Origin: Maricaulis sp.
GTDB taxonomy: Bacteria; Pseudomonadota; Alphaproteobacteria; Caulobacterales; Maricaulaceae
Direction: 5' to 3'
Assembly: GCF_017642925.1 (NCBI RefSeq)
Contig: NZ_JAEPOL010000011.1
Span: forward strand, 1-64,000
DNA: 64,000 bases
A program made the translations under genes and the position numbers. The number at the start of each line of letters is the position of its first letter. Position 1 is the stretch's first letter. Below are positions 14,665 to 22,691 of this stretch, piece by piece. Below the pieces are notes generated by a model. It had not been told where the DNA came from and made no database searches. It saw nothing but the letters and a program-made list of their open reading frames with translations.

Positions 14665-17421
14665 GTGGCAATCGTCGGGATCAACCAGTCACTGCTGACC
14701 AGCTGGTATTCAGCGCGGGTCACCACCGCAACGGTGGGCTCGTCGCCGCTTGCCCAGTCGGCTGCCGGCCGCAACCAGGCGGGCGAGGATGTGGCTGCAC
14801 CCTGGGAACTCGAATCCGAAAACCTGCAGACCCTCGAGGAGATGCGCCGCCGCGTGATGGCGACGCAGGATTTCTTCCTCGATCCGGGCCGTGAATTCTC
14901 CGATGTCGATGCACCGGACGATCACAAGGCCCTGTTCTCCCTGCACCAGGGCCTCAAACGCCTGGTCTCGCTGGCCGAAGAAGCTCGCGACAAGACCACC
15001 AATGACGCGCGCCGGATGATACTGGAGAAGGCTTTCCAGAACGGTCTCGGCCAGCTCGACGAATACTTCCAGGGCATGCGTCTGGAAGAGCTGACCCTGC
15101 TGAAGGGCGAGGAGCTGCGCAAGATCGAGAGCGATGTCGCCGTGTCGCGCGGCCTGTCGCAGTTCAAGTCCGGCATCATTCATACCGGCGAGTACGACGC
15201 CGAAGTGCCCAGCCTGACCGGCGATGTGCAGTTCAATATCTCGGTGAAGAAGAATGGCGTCACCACGGATGTCGCCATCAATCTTGCCGATATGGGCGGC
15301 CAGACGCGCAATCTCGACAACATCGTCGCCCACATCAATACCGAGCTGGAAGCGGCCGGCATGGTGACGCGTTTCGAGCGCACCAAGATCGGCGAGAAGA
15401 ACGATATCGGCGTCATCCCCGGAAACGATCACGGCTTCCTGGTGCGCGGTGTGTCGACGGAACAGATTTCCTTCTCCGCGCCTGCTGCCCAGCCTGCGCT
15501 CTACTTTGCCGGCGTGTCCGGCATCAACGAGACGGCCGGCGGCCAGATCGTCAAGCTGACGGACCTGGCCAGCGGCGACCCGTCGATCGGCTATTCCACC
15601 CGCTTCTCGGCCGACCCGACCAAGAGCGAGGTCGATGTTGTCGGCGGCGAGGACGGCGAGACCCGCACCAAGCTGGTCGACAATCCGCTCGAGATCCAGG
15701 CGACCGCGGCCGCTGCCGATGGCGGCATTTTCGTGGTCGGCAAGACAACGGCCTCGACCGACGGCCAGACGCTGAAGGGCGAGCAGGACCTGGTCCTGGC
15801 CAAGTATGATTCCGCCGGCAATCGCGTCTGGAGCCGGGTGCTCGGTGCGGCCGACGATGCCGAGGGCGCCAGCGTCGCTGTCGATGCGGACGGCAATGTC
15901 GTCGTGACCGGCCAGGTGACCGGCGGTCTGGGCGACACCACCGATATCGGCGGCTCCGACAGTTTTGTGGCCAAGTATAATGCGGCCGGTGTCGAGCAAT
16001 GGGTGCAGCGCTTCGGCGGCACCGGCGACGACAAGGGCACGGCCGTTGCGGTCGGCGATGACGGCACGATCTATGTTGCCGGCAAGGCGGCCTCGGCCTT
16101 CGGCAACCAGCCGCACCAGGGCGGGGTCAGCGACGGTTATCTGCGCGCCATCGGCACCGACGGACAGACATTGTGGACCCGCCGCATCGGCGATACCGGC
16201 GACGAGACGGTGTCCGCGATCGCGGTCGCCGATGACGGCAATATCCTGGTTGCCAGCAATGAAGGCGGCACGGCCGTCTTGCGCAAGTTCGATGCGTCCG
16301 ACAATACGGCGCCGGCCCTGTGGGAACAGTCGTTGGGCGATCTGGACGACGGCTCGATCGGCGGCATCGCGGTCGACGGCACCGATGTCTACATCACCGG
16401 CGCGGCCGGCAGCGCTTTCGCGCCAAGCGCCCCGGTGGGCGCCCACAATGGCGGCGTGCGCGATGCCTTCGTGGTCAAGCTGACCGACGGCGCCAGCGCC
16501 AGTGTCGATTACACGACCTTTGTCGGCTCCGACTCCGATGACGGCGCGGCCGGCATCCAGGTCTTCAACGGCAAGGTCTATATCGCCGGCAAGACGCTGG
16601 GCGGGATCAATGGCGATACGCTGAACGGCGAGCGCGATGCCTTTGCGGCGCAGCTCGATGCGGCGACCGGCGCGCTCGACTGGTCGCACCAGATGTCCGG
16701 CCGCAACGGCCTGTCCCAGGCTACGGGCCTGGCGATCGGTGCGGGCGACGACTCGGTGCTGGACGCGCTGGGACTGCCGTCCGGCACGCTGACCTATTCC
16801 GACACCCGCGTGGTGACCGACCGCAGCTCGGCGCGCGAGGGCGATCATTTCTACGTGTCCGTGGATGGCGGTCGCCGCAAGAAGATCACCATCGACGGCG
16901 ACGATACGATGCGGTCGCTGACCTTCAAGATCAACGCGGCCCTCGTGCTCAACGGCACGGCCGACGTGCGCCGCTCCTCCGATGGCGACCAGCTGCGGAT
17001 CAAGGCGGCCGAAGGCAAGACGATCGAGCTGTTTGCCGGCGCCGATGGCCGCGATCTGCTTGAGTCGCTGGGCATCCAGCCGGGCGCCATCGTCAATACC
17101 GGCTCCCTGCTGGACGATGACGAGAAGACCTCCGACAGTCCGCCGCTCTTCGCGCTGGAATTGCCGGTGTCGATGTCGCTGGCTGACGAGAAGTCCGCGG
17201 AATCCGCCTTCGAGGCGATCCAGGATGCCATGTCCAAGGTGCAGCGCGCCTATCGCGAGATCACCATGGATCCGGCGCTGAAGGCGCTGCTGGAAGGTCC
17301 GCAGGCGGGCAAGAAGGGCGGCACGGTTCCGGCCTATTACAGCGCCCAGCTGGCCAATTACCAGGCCGGCCTGTCGCGCCTGAGCGCCGGCCCGCCGGCC
17401 GGTGCCGGCCTCTTCCTCTAG
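14665..17421 (+). CDS. flaEY: FlaEY-like flagellar protein with beta-propeller (SBBP) repeats
   Basis: A 918-aa protein matching the position and composition of the Caulobacter gene flaEY. Residues 1-150 are helical with a hook/flagellin-like polar N-terminus (VGINQSLLTSWYSA). Residues about 340-690 form repeated blades of the type GGIFVVGKTTAS and GTIYVAGKAASAFG with WSRVLGAADDAEG or WTRRIGDTGDETV between them, typical of SBBP beta-propellers. Residues about 730-800 contain a flagellin-IN/FliD-like motif (RKKITIDGDDTMRSLTFKIN, then RLR- and IELFAG-type strands, GRDLLESLGI). The C-terminal segment is helical. It starts at a GTG with AAAGGG nine bases upstream. It was named a regulator in Caulobacter, but the domains look like an exported filament-associated protein. 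Confidence 0.7.
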   Translation: MAIVGINQSLLTSWYSARVTTATVGSSPLAQSAAGRNQAGEDVAAPWELESENLQTLEEMRRRVMATQDFFLDPGREFSDVDAPDDHKALFSLHQGLKRLVSLAEEARDKTTNDARRMILEKAFQNGLGQLDEYFQGMRLEELTLLKGEELRKIESDVAVSRGLSQFKSGIIHTGEYDAEVPSLTGDVQFNISVKKNGVTTDVAINLADMGGQTRNLDNIVAHINTELEAAGMVTRFERTKIGEKNDIGVIPGNDHGFLVRGVSTEQISFSAPAAQPALYFAGVSGINETAGGQIVKLTDLASGDPSIGYSTRFSADPTKSEVDVVGGEDGETRTKLVDNPLEIQATAAAADGGIFVVGKTTASTDGQTLKGEQDLVLAKYDSAGNRVWSRVLGAADDAEGASVAVDADGNVVVTGQVTGGLGDTTDIGGSDSFVAKYNAAGVEQWVQRFGGTGDDKGTAVAVGDDGTIYVAGKAASAFGNQPHQGGVSDGYLRAIGTDGQTLWTRRIGDTGDETVSAIAVADDGNILVASNEGGTAVLRKFDASDNTAPALWEQSLGDLDDGSIGGIAVDGTDVYITGAAGSAFAPSAPVGAHNGGVRDAFVVKLTDGASASVDYTTFVGSDSDDGAAGIQVFNGKVYIAGKTLGGINGDTLNGERDAFAAQLDAATGALDWSHQMSGRNGLSQATGLAIGAGDDSVLDALGLPSGTLTYSDTRVVTDRSSAREGDHFYVSVDGGRRKKITIDGDDTMRSLTFKINAALVLNGTADVRRSSDGDQLRIKAAEGKTIELFAGADGRDLLESLGIQPGAIVNTGSLLDDDEKTSDSPPLFALELPVSMSLADEKSAESAFEAIQDAMSKVQRAYREITMDPALKALLEGPQAGKKGGTVPAYYSAQLANYQAGLSRLSAGPPAGAGLFL

Positions 17422-17437
17422 TTCTGACCCGTCGCGG

Positions 17438-18088
17438 TCAAAGCGGTTTCGAGAAGGTGAGGGCGAGCAGGCGCGGCGGGGTGTCCTCGTCGACCTCGGC
17501 ACCGGCCTCGATGGCCTCGTTGAGACCCGTCAGCACAAGACCCGCAGCCTCGGCGCCCGCCACATAATCCGACACGGAATGGACATAGGCCTCGACGAGC
17601 GCGGCTTCGCCATTGCGCTCGAACTGTGCCCGGCTGCCGCGCATCTGGCGGTCCGGATGAAGTTCGCAAATGAAGAGCAGGCCGCCGGGCTTCAGGGCGC
17701 GGCCGATCTCGGCATAGACCGGCGCCAGATCGTCGACATGCTCCAGCACGAGATTGCCGATGACCAGGTCGGCGACCGCATCGGCGCAGGGCCAGGGACG
17801 GGTGATGTCGTGTTCGGCAAAGCGCACATGATCGCCCAGCCCGCGGGCCCGGGCACGTTCCAGCATGGCGGGTGACAGATCGAGGGCCAGCACGGAGGCG
17901 GCGCGCGAGGCGAGATATTCGGTATTCTTGCCGGTGCCGGCACTGATCTCGATCACATCGGCGCCGTCGAGCGGCAGTTCAGTGGTGCGCAGGACCAGGG
18001 CATCGAGATCGCGGGTGCGGTTCTCGTTGCTGTCATAGATCTTCGCCCATTCGGTATAGGCGTCGCGGGTCGGAATCGGCTCGGTCAT
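17438..18088 (-). CDS. Class I SAM-dependent methyltransferase
   Basis: A 216-aa methyltransferase with the SAM-binding motif VIEISAGTGKNTEYLA at about 45-60, the acidic residue in VLALDLSPAMLERAR, and the post-I motifs VIGNLVLEHVDD and ALKPGGLLFICEL. The substrate is unknown. The ATG at 18088 is chosen because AAGGAG sits six bases upstream; a GTG five codons earlier would place that ribosome site inside the gene. It is on the same strand as flbY and flgI but separated by 86 bases. A flagellum-related role (for example flagellin or glycan methylation) is possible from location only. Confidence 0.85.
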   Translation of the reverse strand: MTEPIPTRDAYTEWAKIYDSNENRTRDLDALVLRTTELPLDGADVIEISAGTGKNTEYLASRAASVLALDLSPAMLERARARGLGDHVRFAEHDITRPWPCADAVADLVIGNLVLEHVDDLAPVYAEIGRALKPGGLLFICELHPDRQMRGSRAQFERNGEAALVEAYVHSVSDYVAGAEAAGLVLTGLNEAIEAGAEVDEDTPPRLLALTFSKPL

Positions 18089-18174
18089 GATCGGCTCCTT
18101 CACCGTATGACCGCTTGCCGCGATTGGCCCGGCAAGTAAAGGCCGGGCCGGCTTGCGGCGGATGTTCCGGGCAA

Positions 18175-18624
18175 TCAGGCGGTATGATTGACCGCCATCG
18201 CGAAACCGCTGGTGGGGGCGGACGGACGGTTGCCATTGGCGCCATAGCCCGAGCCGGCATGACGCTGGCGGGCGGCCTCGTCGGCGATGGCTTTCACCAC
18301 GCCTTCGGTCAGTACTTTCATGGCGTTGACCACGCGTCCGTTTTCGTCGAGCGCCGTGTGGAAGGCCTTCGTTGCTTCGCGCAGCAGGGCCTTGGCCTGT
18401 TCCGGAGCACCGGAAAAGCGGCCCGGTTCCTGGCGGGCGCGAGCGACTTCGGCGCGGTAGATATTGGCGAGCTCGGTCTTTTCGGTCTGCAGCTCGATCG
18501 CCTCATGGGGACGGCGGGCCTTGAACAGGCGCGTCTCCTCCTGGATCAGCGCGGTCAGGCGCTGGGTCAGCTTGAGCAGGGCCTGGGTGCGTTCCGACCC
18601 GTTTGCGGCTGCCAGTTCCGTCAT
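18175..18624 (-). CDS. flbY: FlbY-like flagellar export chaperone (FlgN type)
   Basis: A 149-aa mostly helical protein with coiled-coil character (LLKLTQRLTALIQEETRLFK, then HEAIELQTEKTELANIYRAE), the pattern of FlgN-like chaperones that guard hook-filament junction proteins before export. In Caulobacter the gene downstream of flgI and the rod-binding gene is flbY, and the order here is the same. It ends in a low-complexity Gly/Asn/Ser-rich tail. It starts one base after the upstream stop codon, so it belongs to the flgI operon. Confidence 0.7.
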   Translation of the reverse strand: MTELAAANGSERTQALLKLTQRLTALIQEETRLFKARRPHEAIELQTEKTELANIYRAEVARARQEPGRFSGAPEQAKALLREATKAFHTALDENGRVVNAMKVLTEGVVKAIADEAARQRHAGSGYGANGNRPSAPTSGFAMAVNHTA

Positions 18625-18625
18625 G

Positions 18626-18955
18626 TCAATTCCCTCCTCCGGCTTCCTGATAGCGCAGGATCTCGGCCGTCAGCCGGTCGGCCAGGCCCAGCCCGCCCGA
18701 TTGCGCCATCACTTTTGCGTATTCCTCGTGCAGCAGTCCCTTGAAGGCCTTTTCGCCCGGACCGCCGCCAAACGGATTGTCCTCGCCCACGCCCGAGAAC
18801 ATCTGTTCGAGCATCTGGGAGAGGAAGAAGGCTTCGAACTCCTCGGCGGCCGCGCGGGCCTCGGTCTCGGTGCGCGCAGCGGCGGTGTTCGGGGCGCCCT
18901 GGGAGCGTCCCGCCGCGGCGGCATTGGCCATCTGGAGTTCGAACAGATTGTCCAT
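18626..18955 (-). CDS. flgJ: Rod-binding protein, single-domain FlgJ N-terminal homolog
   Basis: A 109-aa protein containing only the rod-binding domain: AAEEFEAFFLSQMLEQMFSG at about 36-55 and GEKAFKGLLHEEYAKVMAQ at about 67-85, then GLGLADRLTAEIL. The muramidase half of enterobacterial FlgJ is absent, as is normal in many alphaproteobacteria, where a separate lytic enzyme opens the peptidoglycan. It helps rod subunits assemble in the periplasm. It lies five bases after flgI and one base before flbY, in one operon transcribed from the sigma-54 promoter at 20117. Confidence 0.85.
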   Translation of the reverse strand: MDNLFELQMANAAAAGRSQGAPNTAAARTETEARAAAEEFEAFFLSQMLEQMFSGVGEDNPFGGGPGEKAFKGLLHEEYAKVMAQSGGLGLADRLTAEILRYQEAGGGN

Positions 18956-18960
18956 GGTGC

Positions 18961-20082
18961 CTACAGGACCTCGATATCGGCCTGCAGGGCACCGGCCGCC
19001 TTGATCGCCTGGAGAATGGTGATCATGTCGCGCGGGCTGACACCCATCGCGTTGAGGCCGTCGACCAGCTCGCTCAGCGAAACGCTGCCGCGGTCCAGCA
19101 CGCCCAGCTGCATCGTGTCTTCCTCGGCGGTGACATTGGTGCGCGGCAGCACCACCGTCTCGCCGGCGTCGGCGAAGGGCGAGGGCTGGCTGGCGACCGG
19201 GGTCTCCGAGACGGTGATGGTCAGATTGCCCTGGGCGATGGCGACGGTGGAGACGCGCACATTCTCGCCCATGACGATGGTGCCGGTATTCTCGTCGATC
19301 ACGATACGGGCCGGCAGGTCGGGCTGCACACGCAGCTGCTCGACTTCGGCCAGCAGGTCGATCATGTCGCCGTCATAGCTGGCCATGCGGTTCAGGCGGA
19401 CCGTGGACGGGTTTTCCGCCCGCGCGGCGCCGCGGCCGATATAGGCATTGATGGCGTCGGCCATGCGGCGCGCCGTGGTGAAGTCGGGATTGCGCAGGGA
19501 CAGGCGCAGGCTGTCGCGGTTGGCAATCTCGGCCCACGGGTCGATACCGGTGCCGTCGAACGGGTTTTCCACGATACCGCCATTGGCGATCCGGCCGGAG
19601 GTCGGCACGCCGCGGGTGATCGTCGCCGCATCGCCGCCGGCTTCGAAACCGCCGACGGTCAGCGAGCCCTGGGCGACGGCCCAGGCGCGGCCATGGCTGT
19701 CGAACAGCGGCGTGGCGATCAGCGTGCCGCCCTGCAGGCTGTCGGCATCGCCGATGGCCGAGACCGTCACGTCGATGCGCGAGCCCTGGCCGGAGAAGGC
19801 CGGCAGGCTGGCAGTCACCATCACGGCGGCAACATTATTGGTGTTCAGGTTGGCGTCGCGGGTATTGACGTTGAAGTGTTCCAGCATCGCGTTCAGCGAC
19901 TGGTTGGTGAAGGCCGAGTTGCGCAGGCTGTCGCCCGAGCCGTCGAGGCCGACGACCAGGCCGTAGCCGACCAGCGGGTTTTCGCGAACGTCTTCGACGT
20001 CCACCATGTCCTTGATGCGCGAATTGGCCAGGGCCGGGGTGGCCAGGGCGAGGGCGGCGATCAGGGCGGTCAAGATGCGCAT
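18961..20082 (-). CDS. flgI: Flagellar P-ring protein FlgI
   Basis: A 373-aa periplasmic P-ring subunit. A Sec signal peptide covers about 1-19 (MRILTALIAALALATPALA). The mature protein starts NSRIKDMVDVEDVRENPLVG, followed by GLDGSGDSLRNSAFTNQSL and many FlgI-typical strands, ending MGVSPRDMITILQAIKAAGA. The ATG at 20082 is chosen because it opens a clean signal peptide, whereas the longer reading frame would run through the promoter. It is the first gene of flgI, rod-binding gene, flbY, and is divergent from fliX. Confidence 0.95.
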   Translation of the reverse strand: MRILTALIAALALATPALANSRIKDMVDVEDVRENPLVGYGLVVGLDGSGDSLRNSAFTNQSLNAMLEHFNVNTRDANLNTNNVAAVMVTASLPAFSGQGSRIDVTVSAIGDADSLQGGTLIATPLFDSHGRAWAVAQGSLTVGGFEAGGDAATITRGVPTSGRIANGGIVENPFDGTGIDPWAEIANRDSLRLSLRNPDFTTARRMADAINAYIGRGAARAENPSTVRLNRMASYDGDMIDLLAEVEQLRVQPDLPARIVIDENTGTIVMGENVRVSTVAIAQGNLTITVSETPVASQPSPFADAGETVVLPRTNVTAEEDTMQLGVLDRGSVSLSELVDGLNAMGVSPRDMITILQAIKAAGALQADIEVL

Positions 20083-20116
20083 TTTGCGGTCTCCGGAACG
20101 GGTTCGCCCACGTCCT

Positions 20117-20132
20117 TGCGAAGACCGTGCCA
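20117..20132 (-). promoter_or_regulatory. Sigma-54 promoter of the flgI operon
   Basis: On the minus strand TGGCACGGTCTTCGCA has GG at 20131-20130 and GC at 20119-20118 with exact N10 spacing and the TGGCACG core. It lies 35 bases upstream of the flgI ATG. Confidence 0.82.
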
Positions 20133-20205
20133 GTCTGGCAAACTTGGTTAATATAATAAAACACTGAAAAATATAGGGTTTGGCGCCAGGTTGGCTGCGG
20201 ATGGG

Positions 20206-20258
20206 GCGGAAAACCTGACCTGTGCGGCCGATTGCCGGGCATAAATTGCCGGGCAAAT
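20206..20258. promoter_or_regulatory. Cluster of candidate FlbD (ftr) half-sites between flgI and fliX
   Basis: The region has CGGAAAACCTGACC near 20206, TTGCCGGGC at 20232-20240 and TTGCCGGGCAA at 20246-20256. These repeat the CGGCAA/TTGCCG theme about 80-130 bases upstream of the flgI sigma-54 promoter and about 75-125 bases upstream of fliX. Confidence 0.5.
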
Positions 20259-20266
20259 CGCGTCGG

Positions 20267-20281
20267 TTAAGCCTCTATTAA
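20267..20281. promoter_or_regulatory. CtrA box upstream of fliX
   Basis: TTAA-GCCTCTA-TTAA is a perfect TTAA-N7-TTAA site, 50 bases upstream of the fliX ATG. In Caulobacter fliX is an early flagellar gene under CtrA. Confidence 0.72.
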
Positions 20282-20331
20282 GTGGCCCGGTTCATCCATT
20301 AACGCATTGCAGAGAGGCATCGATTCTCGCC

Positions 20332-20751
20332 ATGAAGATCCAGGGACCCAGCTCGAACTCCGCCGTTTCGGCCGGCAAGCGCAAGACCACGTCCGGCGCG
20401 TCCTCCCAGGGATTCTCGGTCGATACGGGCAGCCCGGCGGGCCGCACGGCCTCGACCGGTGCCGCGGGTGCGACCTCGGCGGTCCAGTCTGTCGATGCGA
20501 TCCTCGCCCTGCAGGGTGTGGAAGATGCGACCCAGGCCAAGAAAAAGGCGACCGAGCGGGCGATGGATCTGCTCGATGTGCTCGACGAGCTGAAGCTCGC
20601 CCTGCTTGAAGGCGGCTTGCCGCGTGCCAAGCTGGTGGCTTTGATGAACCTGCTTCAGACCCGCCGCGACCAGACTCACGATGCCCGGCTGGAAGCCGCG
20701 CTGGACGAGGTGGAGACGCGTGCCGCGGTGGAACTGGCCAAGTTCTCCTGA
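20332..20751 (+). CDS. fliX: Flagellar assembly checkpoint regulator FliX
   Basis: A 139-aa FliX. It opens with MKIQGP and a long Ser/Thr/Gly/Ala-rich region (to about residue 55), then the conserved helical core SVDAILALQGVEDATQAKKK, RAMDLLDVLDELKLALL and the C-terminal ALDEVETRAAVELAKFS. FliX couples basal-body assembly to the activity of the sigma-54 activator FlbD, which fits the ftr-like sites around it. It is divergent from flgI, as in Caulobacter, with a perfect CtrA box upstream and dksA downstream. Confidence 0.93.
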   Translation: MKIQGPSSNSAVSAGKRKTTSGASSQGFSVDTGSPAGRTASTGAAGATSAVQSVDAILALQGVEDATQAKKKATERAMDLLDVLDELKLALLEGGLPRAKLVALMNLLQTRRDQTHDARLEAALDEVETRAAVELAKFS

Positions 20752-20927
20752 TCGTGACTGCCTCGCGCAGGTCTGAAAACTCACACTATTTCTGATGCTT
20801 TCCGCTGCGGCCGCTGAATTGCAGTGCCGCCAACAGCGCCTGCGCGTTGACTTGCGGGGATCGGCGCATATTCTCCGGCCCGCTTTCAGGGGAGCGTGGG
20901 AAACCGTATTGTGGTGAGTGGAAAGCG

Positions 20928-21356
20928 ATGAGTGAATCAGAACGCATCGAACTGCCCAAGAACTATTTCCCGTCGGACGACGAGCCGTTCATGAATGACC
21001 GGCAGAAAGAGTATTTCCGGCGCAAGCTTATGGCCTGGAAGGAGGAGATCCTTCGCGAGAGCCGTTCGACCATCTCCAACCTCCAGGAAGACATGGGCTC
21101 GCTGCCCGATCTGGCCGACCGCGCCTCGACCGAGACCGACCGGTCCCTGGAGCTGCGGGCCCGCGATCGCCAGCGCAAGCTGATCTCCAAGATCGACAGT
21201 GCCCTGCGCCGCATCGAGGAAGACAATTACGGCTATTGCGAAGAGACCGGCGAGCCGATCTCCCTGGCCCGCCTCGACGCCCGCCCCGTGGCGACCCTGA
21301 GCCTGGAAGCCCAGGAACGCCACGAACGCAAGGAACGCGTCCACCGCGACGAATAG
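20928..21356 (+). CDS. dksA: DksA-type RNA polymerase-binding regulator
   Basis: A 142-aa DksA/TraR protein. The coiled-coil tip is LPDLADRASTETDRSLELRA, with the acidic residues that reach the polymerase secondary channel, and the C-terminal domain has NYGYCEETGEPISLARLDAR and VATLSLEAQERHERKERV. Only one of the four zinc-finger cysteines is present (YGYC); the others are replaced by Thr, Ser and Ala or similar, so the globular domain probably folds without zinc. It acts with ppGpp in transcription control. The ATG at 20928 is favoured over an upstream extension because the family begins near there. A terminator follows at 21372. Confidence 0.9.
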   Translation: MSESERIELPKNYFPSDDEPFMNDRQKEYFRRKLMAWKEEILRESRSTISNLQEDMGSLPDLADRASTETDRSLELRARDRQRKLISKIDSALRRIEEDNYGYCEETGEPISLARLDARPVATLSLEAQERHERKERVHRDE

Positions 21357-21371
21357 GATTTCGCGCGGACG

Positions 21372-21399
21372 AGAGCCTGCGGGCTCTGCTTTCCTTTTT
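21372..21399 (+). terminator. Terminator of dksA
   Basis: AGAGCC-TGCG-GGCTCT stem-loop followed by the T-rich GCTTTCCTTTTT. Confidence 0.7.
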
Positions 21400-21404
21400 G
21401 CATC

Positions 21405-21440
21405 GCTTTCCCCGGCCTTGTTGTTCAGCCCGGGGAAAGC
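21405..21440. other. GC-rich stem-loop downstream of dksA
   Basis: GCTTTCCCCGG at 21405-21415 pairs perfectly with CCGGGGAAAGC at 21430-21440 around a 14-base loop. No U-tract follows. It may be a backup terminator or a repeat end. Confidence 0.6.
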
Positions 21441-21465
21441 GGAAGTGTTCATTTCAACCTCTCCA

Positions 21466-21595
21466 TTTTTCCCGGATGCAAGCCTGCGCAGGCAGGCTGC
21501 AGATCCGGGATCGACCGAAGATCACTTCAGGCGATGAGCTTCCTGTAGATCCCGGCACGCCGCCCGGCCTGCGCCGGGCGTCCGGCCGGGAAAAA
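21466..21595. repeat. 130-base element with terminal inverted repeats
   Basis: The element is bounded by TTTTTCCCGG and CCGGGAAAAA, perfect 10-base inverted ends. Inside are GATCCGGGATC and TAGATCCCGG, again in inverted arrangement, and a CGCCCGGCCTGCGCCGGGCG hairpin. The shape is that of a miniature inverted-repeat element or a large palindromic intergenic repeat; no flanking target duplication is obvious. Confidence 0.6.
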
Positions 21596-21644
21596 TGCGG
21601 GTGGTGTTTTGGGGGCTGTCATGGCTCCAGCCCCGCGCTGACCG

Positions 21645-21797
21645 ACCGTCACCCTGACGAAAGTCAGGGCCCAGTTCACAGAGCGAAGTCGTCACGATCT
21701 CGCGCCTGGCCTGCTTTCTGGCCTCGCTCCGATAGAGCCTGCCCTGCCTGAATCTGGCTTTACGATCTGGGTCCTGACTTTCGTCAGGATGACGGTG
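21645..21797. repeat. Dispersed repeat with terminal inverted repeats, copy C
   Basis: The left end CCGTCACCCTGACGAAAGTC and the right end GACTTTCGTCAGGATGACGG match the ends of the elements at 35-138 and 215-319. The interior is longer and different, which suggests that the ends rather than the middle are the conserved part. Confidence 0.7.
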
Positions 21798-21857
21798 GCT
21801 GTAGCGGTTTCCGCGGGCGCCATCTCCCCGGGAGGAGAGAAGGGCGTATCGTCTCGC

Positions 21858-21892
21858 AAAAAAATAGGCCGCCGCGAGTGAACGCGACGGCC
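21858..21892 (-). terminator. Terminator of the flgF-flgG-flgA-flgH operon
   Basis: On the minus strand GGCCGTCGCG pairs with CGCGGCGGCC (one mismatch) and is followed by TA and seven T residues. Confidence 0.85.
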
Positions 21893-21926
21893 TCAGTGGA
21901 ACCCGATGGTGGCGGGGTCTTTGGTC

Positions 21927-22673
21927 CTAGAACGGCATCAGGAGGTCGTAGATCTCCTGGCCGTAGCGGGGGCGCTGGACGTCGGTGAGATGTCCGCGGC
22001 CGCCATAGGAAATACGGGCTTCGGCGATCTGGGTGTGGGCGATCGTATTGTCCGAAGCGATGTCCTGCGGGCGCGCGATGCCGGTGATCAGCAATTCGCG
22101 CACTTCATTGTTCACACGCACTTCCTGACGGCCGGCGATCACCAGATTGCCATTGGGCAGGACCGAGGTGACCAGGGCGGCCACGGTCAGGGAGATGCTT
22201 TCCGTCCGGTTGACCGAGCCGGCGCCCTGCGAGGAGGAGGACGAACCCAGGCTGGCGAGCGAGGACGGGTCGATATTGTCGTTGAAGAAGCCGGTCAGGT
22301 CGGCGCCGAAGAATTGCGTCAGGTCGGCATCTTCCGCCGAGGAGCGCGTCCGGTTGGTCGAGTTCTGCAGCTGGGCGCGGTCGGAAATGTCGATATTGAC
22401 CGTGACGATGTCGCCGACGCGGGCGGCGCGCGGGTCGCCGAAGAAGGTCGGCGAGTTGGCGTTCCACAGCGAGTTGGTCTGCGAGGTGTGCTGACGCGGC
22501 GTCGCATAGACCGGCGGCATCGGGATCTGCTGCGGACCGGCACCGGCGAGGACGGCGGGGTTCTCGATCGGCGTCATGGGCGGCGTCTGGCCGACATAGG
22601 ACAGGCGGTCGGTGGCTGCGCAGGCCTGCAGGGTCGCCGCGCCGATGATGAGGATTGCGATTTTGCGGATCAT
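21927..22673 (-). CDS. flgH: Flagellar L-ring lipoprotein FlgH
   Basis: A 248-aa outer-membrane L-ring subunit. The lipoprotein signal ends in ATLQAC with the lipidated Cys18. The FlgH core includes NSLWNANSPTFFGDPRAARV, GDIVTVNI, then NLVIAGRQEVRVNNEVREL and GIARPQDIASDNTI. It is the last gene of the minus-strand operon flgF-flgG-flgA-flgH, followed by an intrinsic terminator. It forms the outer ring around the rod with FlgI below it. Confidence 0.95.
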   Translation of the reverse strand: MIRKIAILIIGAATLQACAATDRLSYVGQTPPMTPIENPAVLAGAGPQQIPMPPVYATPRQHTSQTNSLWNANSPTFFGDPRAARVGDIVTVNIDISDRAQLQNSTNRTRSSAEDADLTQFFGADLTGFFNDNIDPSSLASLGSSSSSQGAGSVNRTESISLTVAALVTSVLPNGNLVIAGRQEVRVNNEVRELLITGIARPQDIASDNTIAHTQIAEARISYGGRGHLTDVQRPRYGQEIYDLLMPF

Positions 22674-22691
22674 GGGGGTTCTCCCTGGATA

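Larger units (their letters stand above)
21357..21926. other. 570-base gene-free region rich in palindromic elements
   Basis: Between dksA and flgH, which converge, lie the dksA terminator, a second GC-rich hairpin, a 130-base element with terminal inverted repeats, a third copy of the dispersed repeat seen at the left edge, and the minus-strand terminator of flgFGAH. No gene is supported. Confidence 0.8.

Noticed and set aside
14710-17502. 930-codon open frame on the minus strand opposite flaEY
   Set aside because: It is an antisense shadow of a high-GC gene: composition is rich in Arg, Gly, Ala and Asp with no domain, while the plus strand gives a coherent flagellar protein with propeller repeats.
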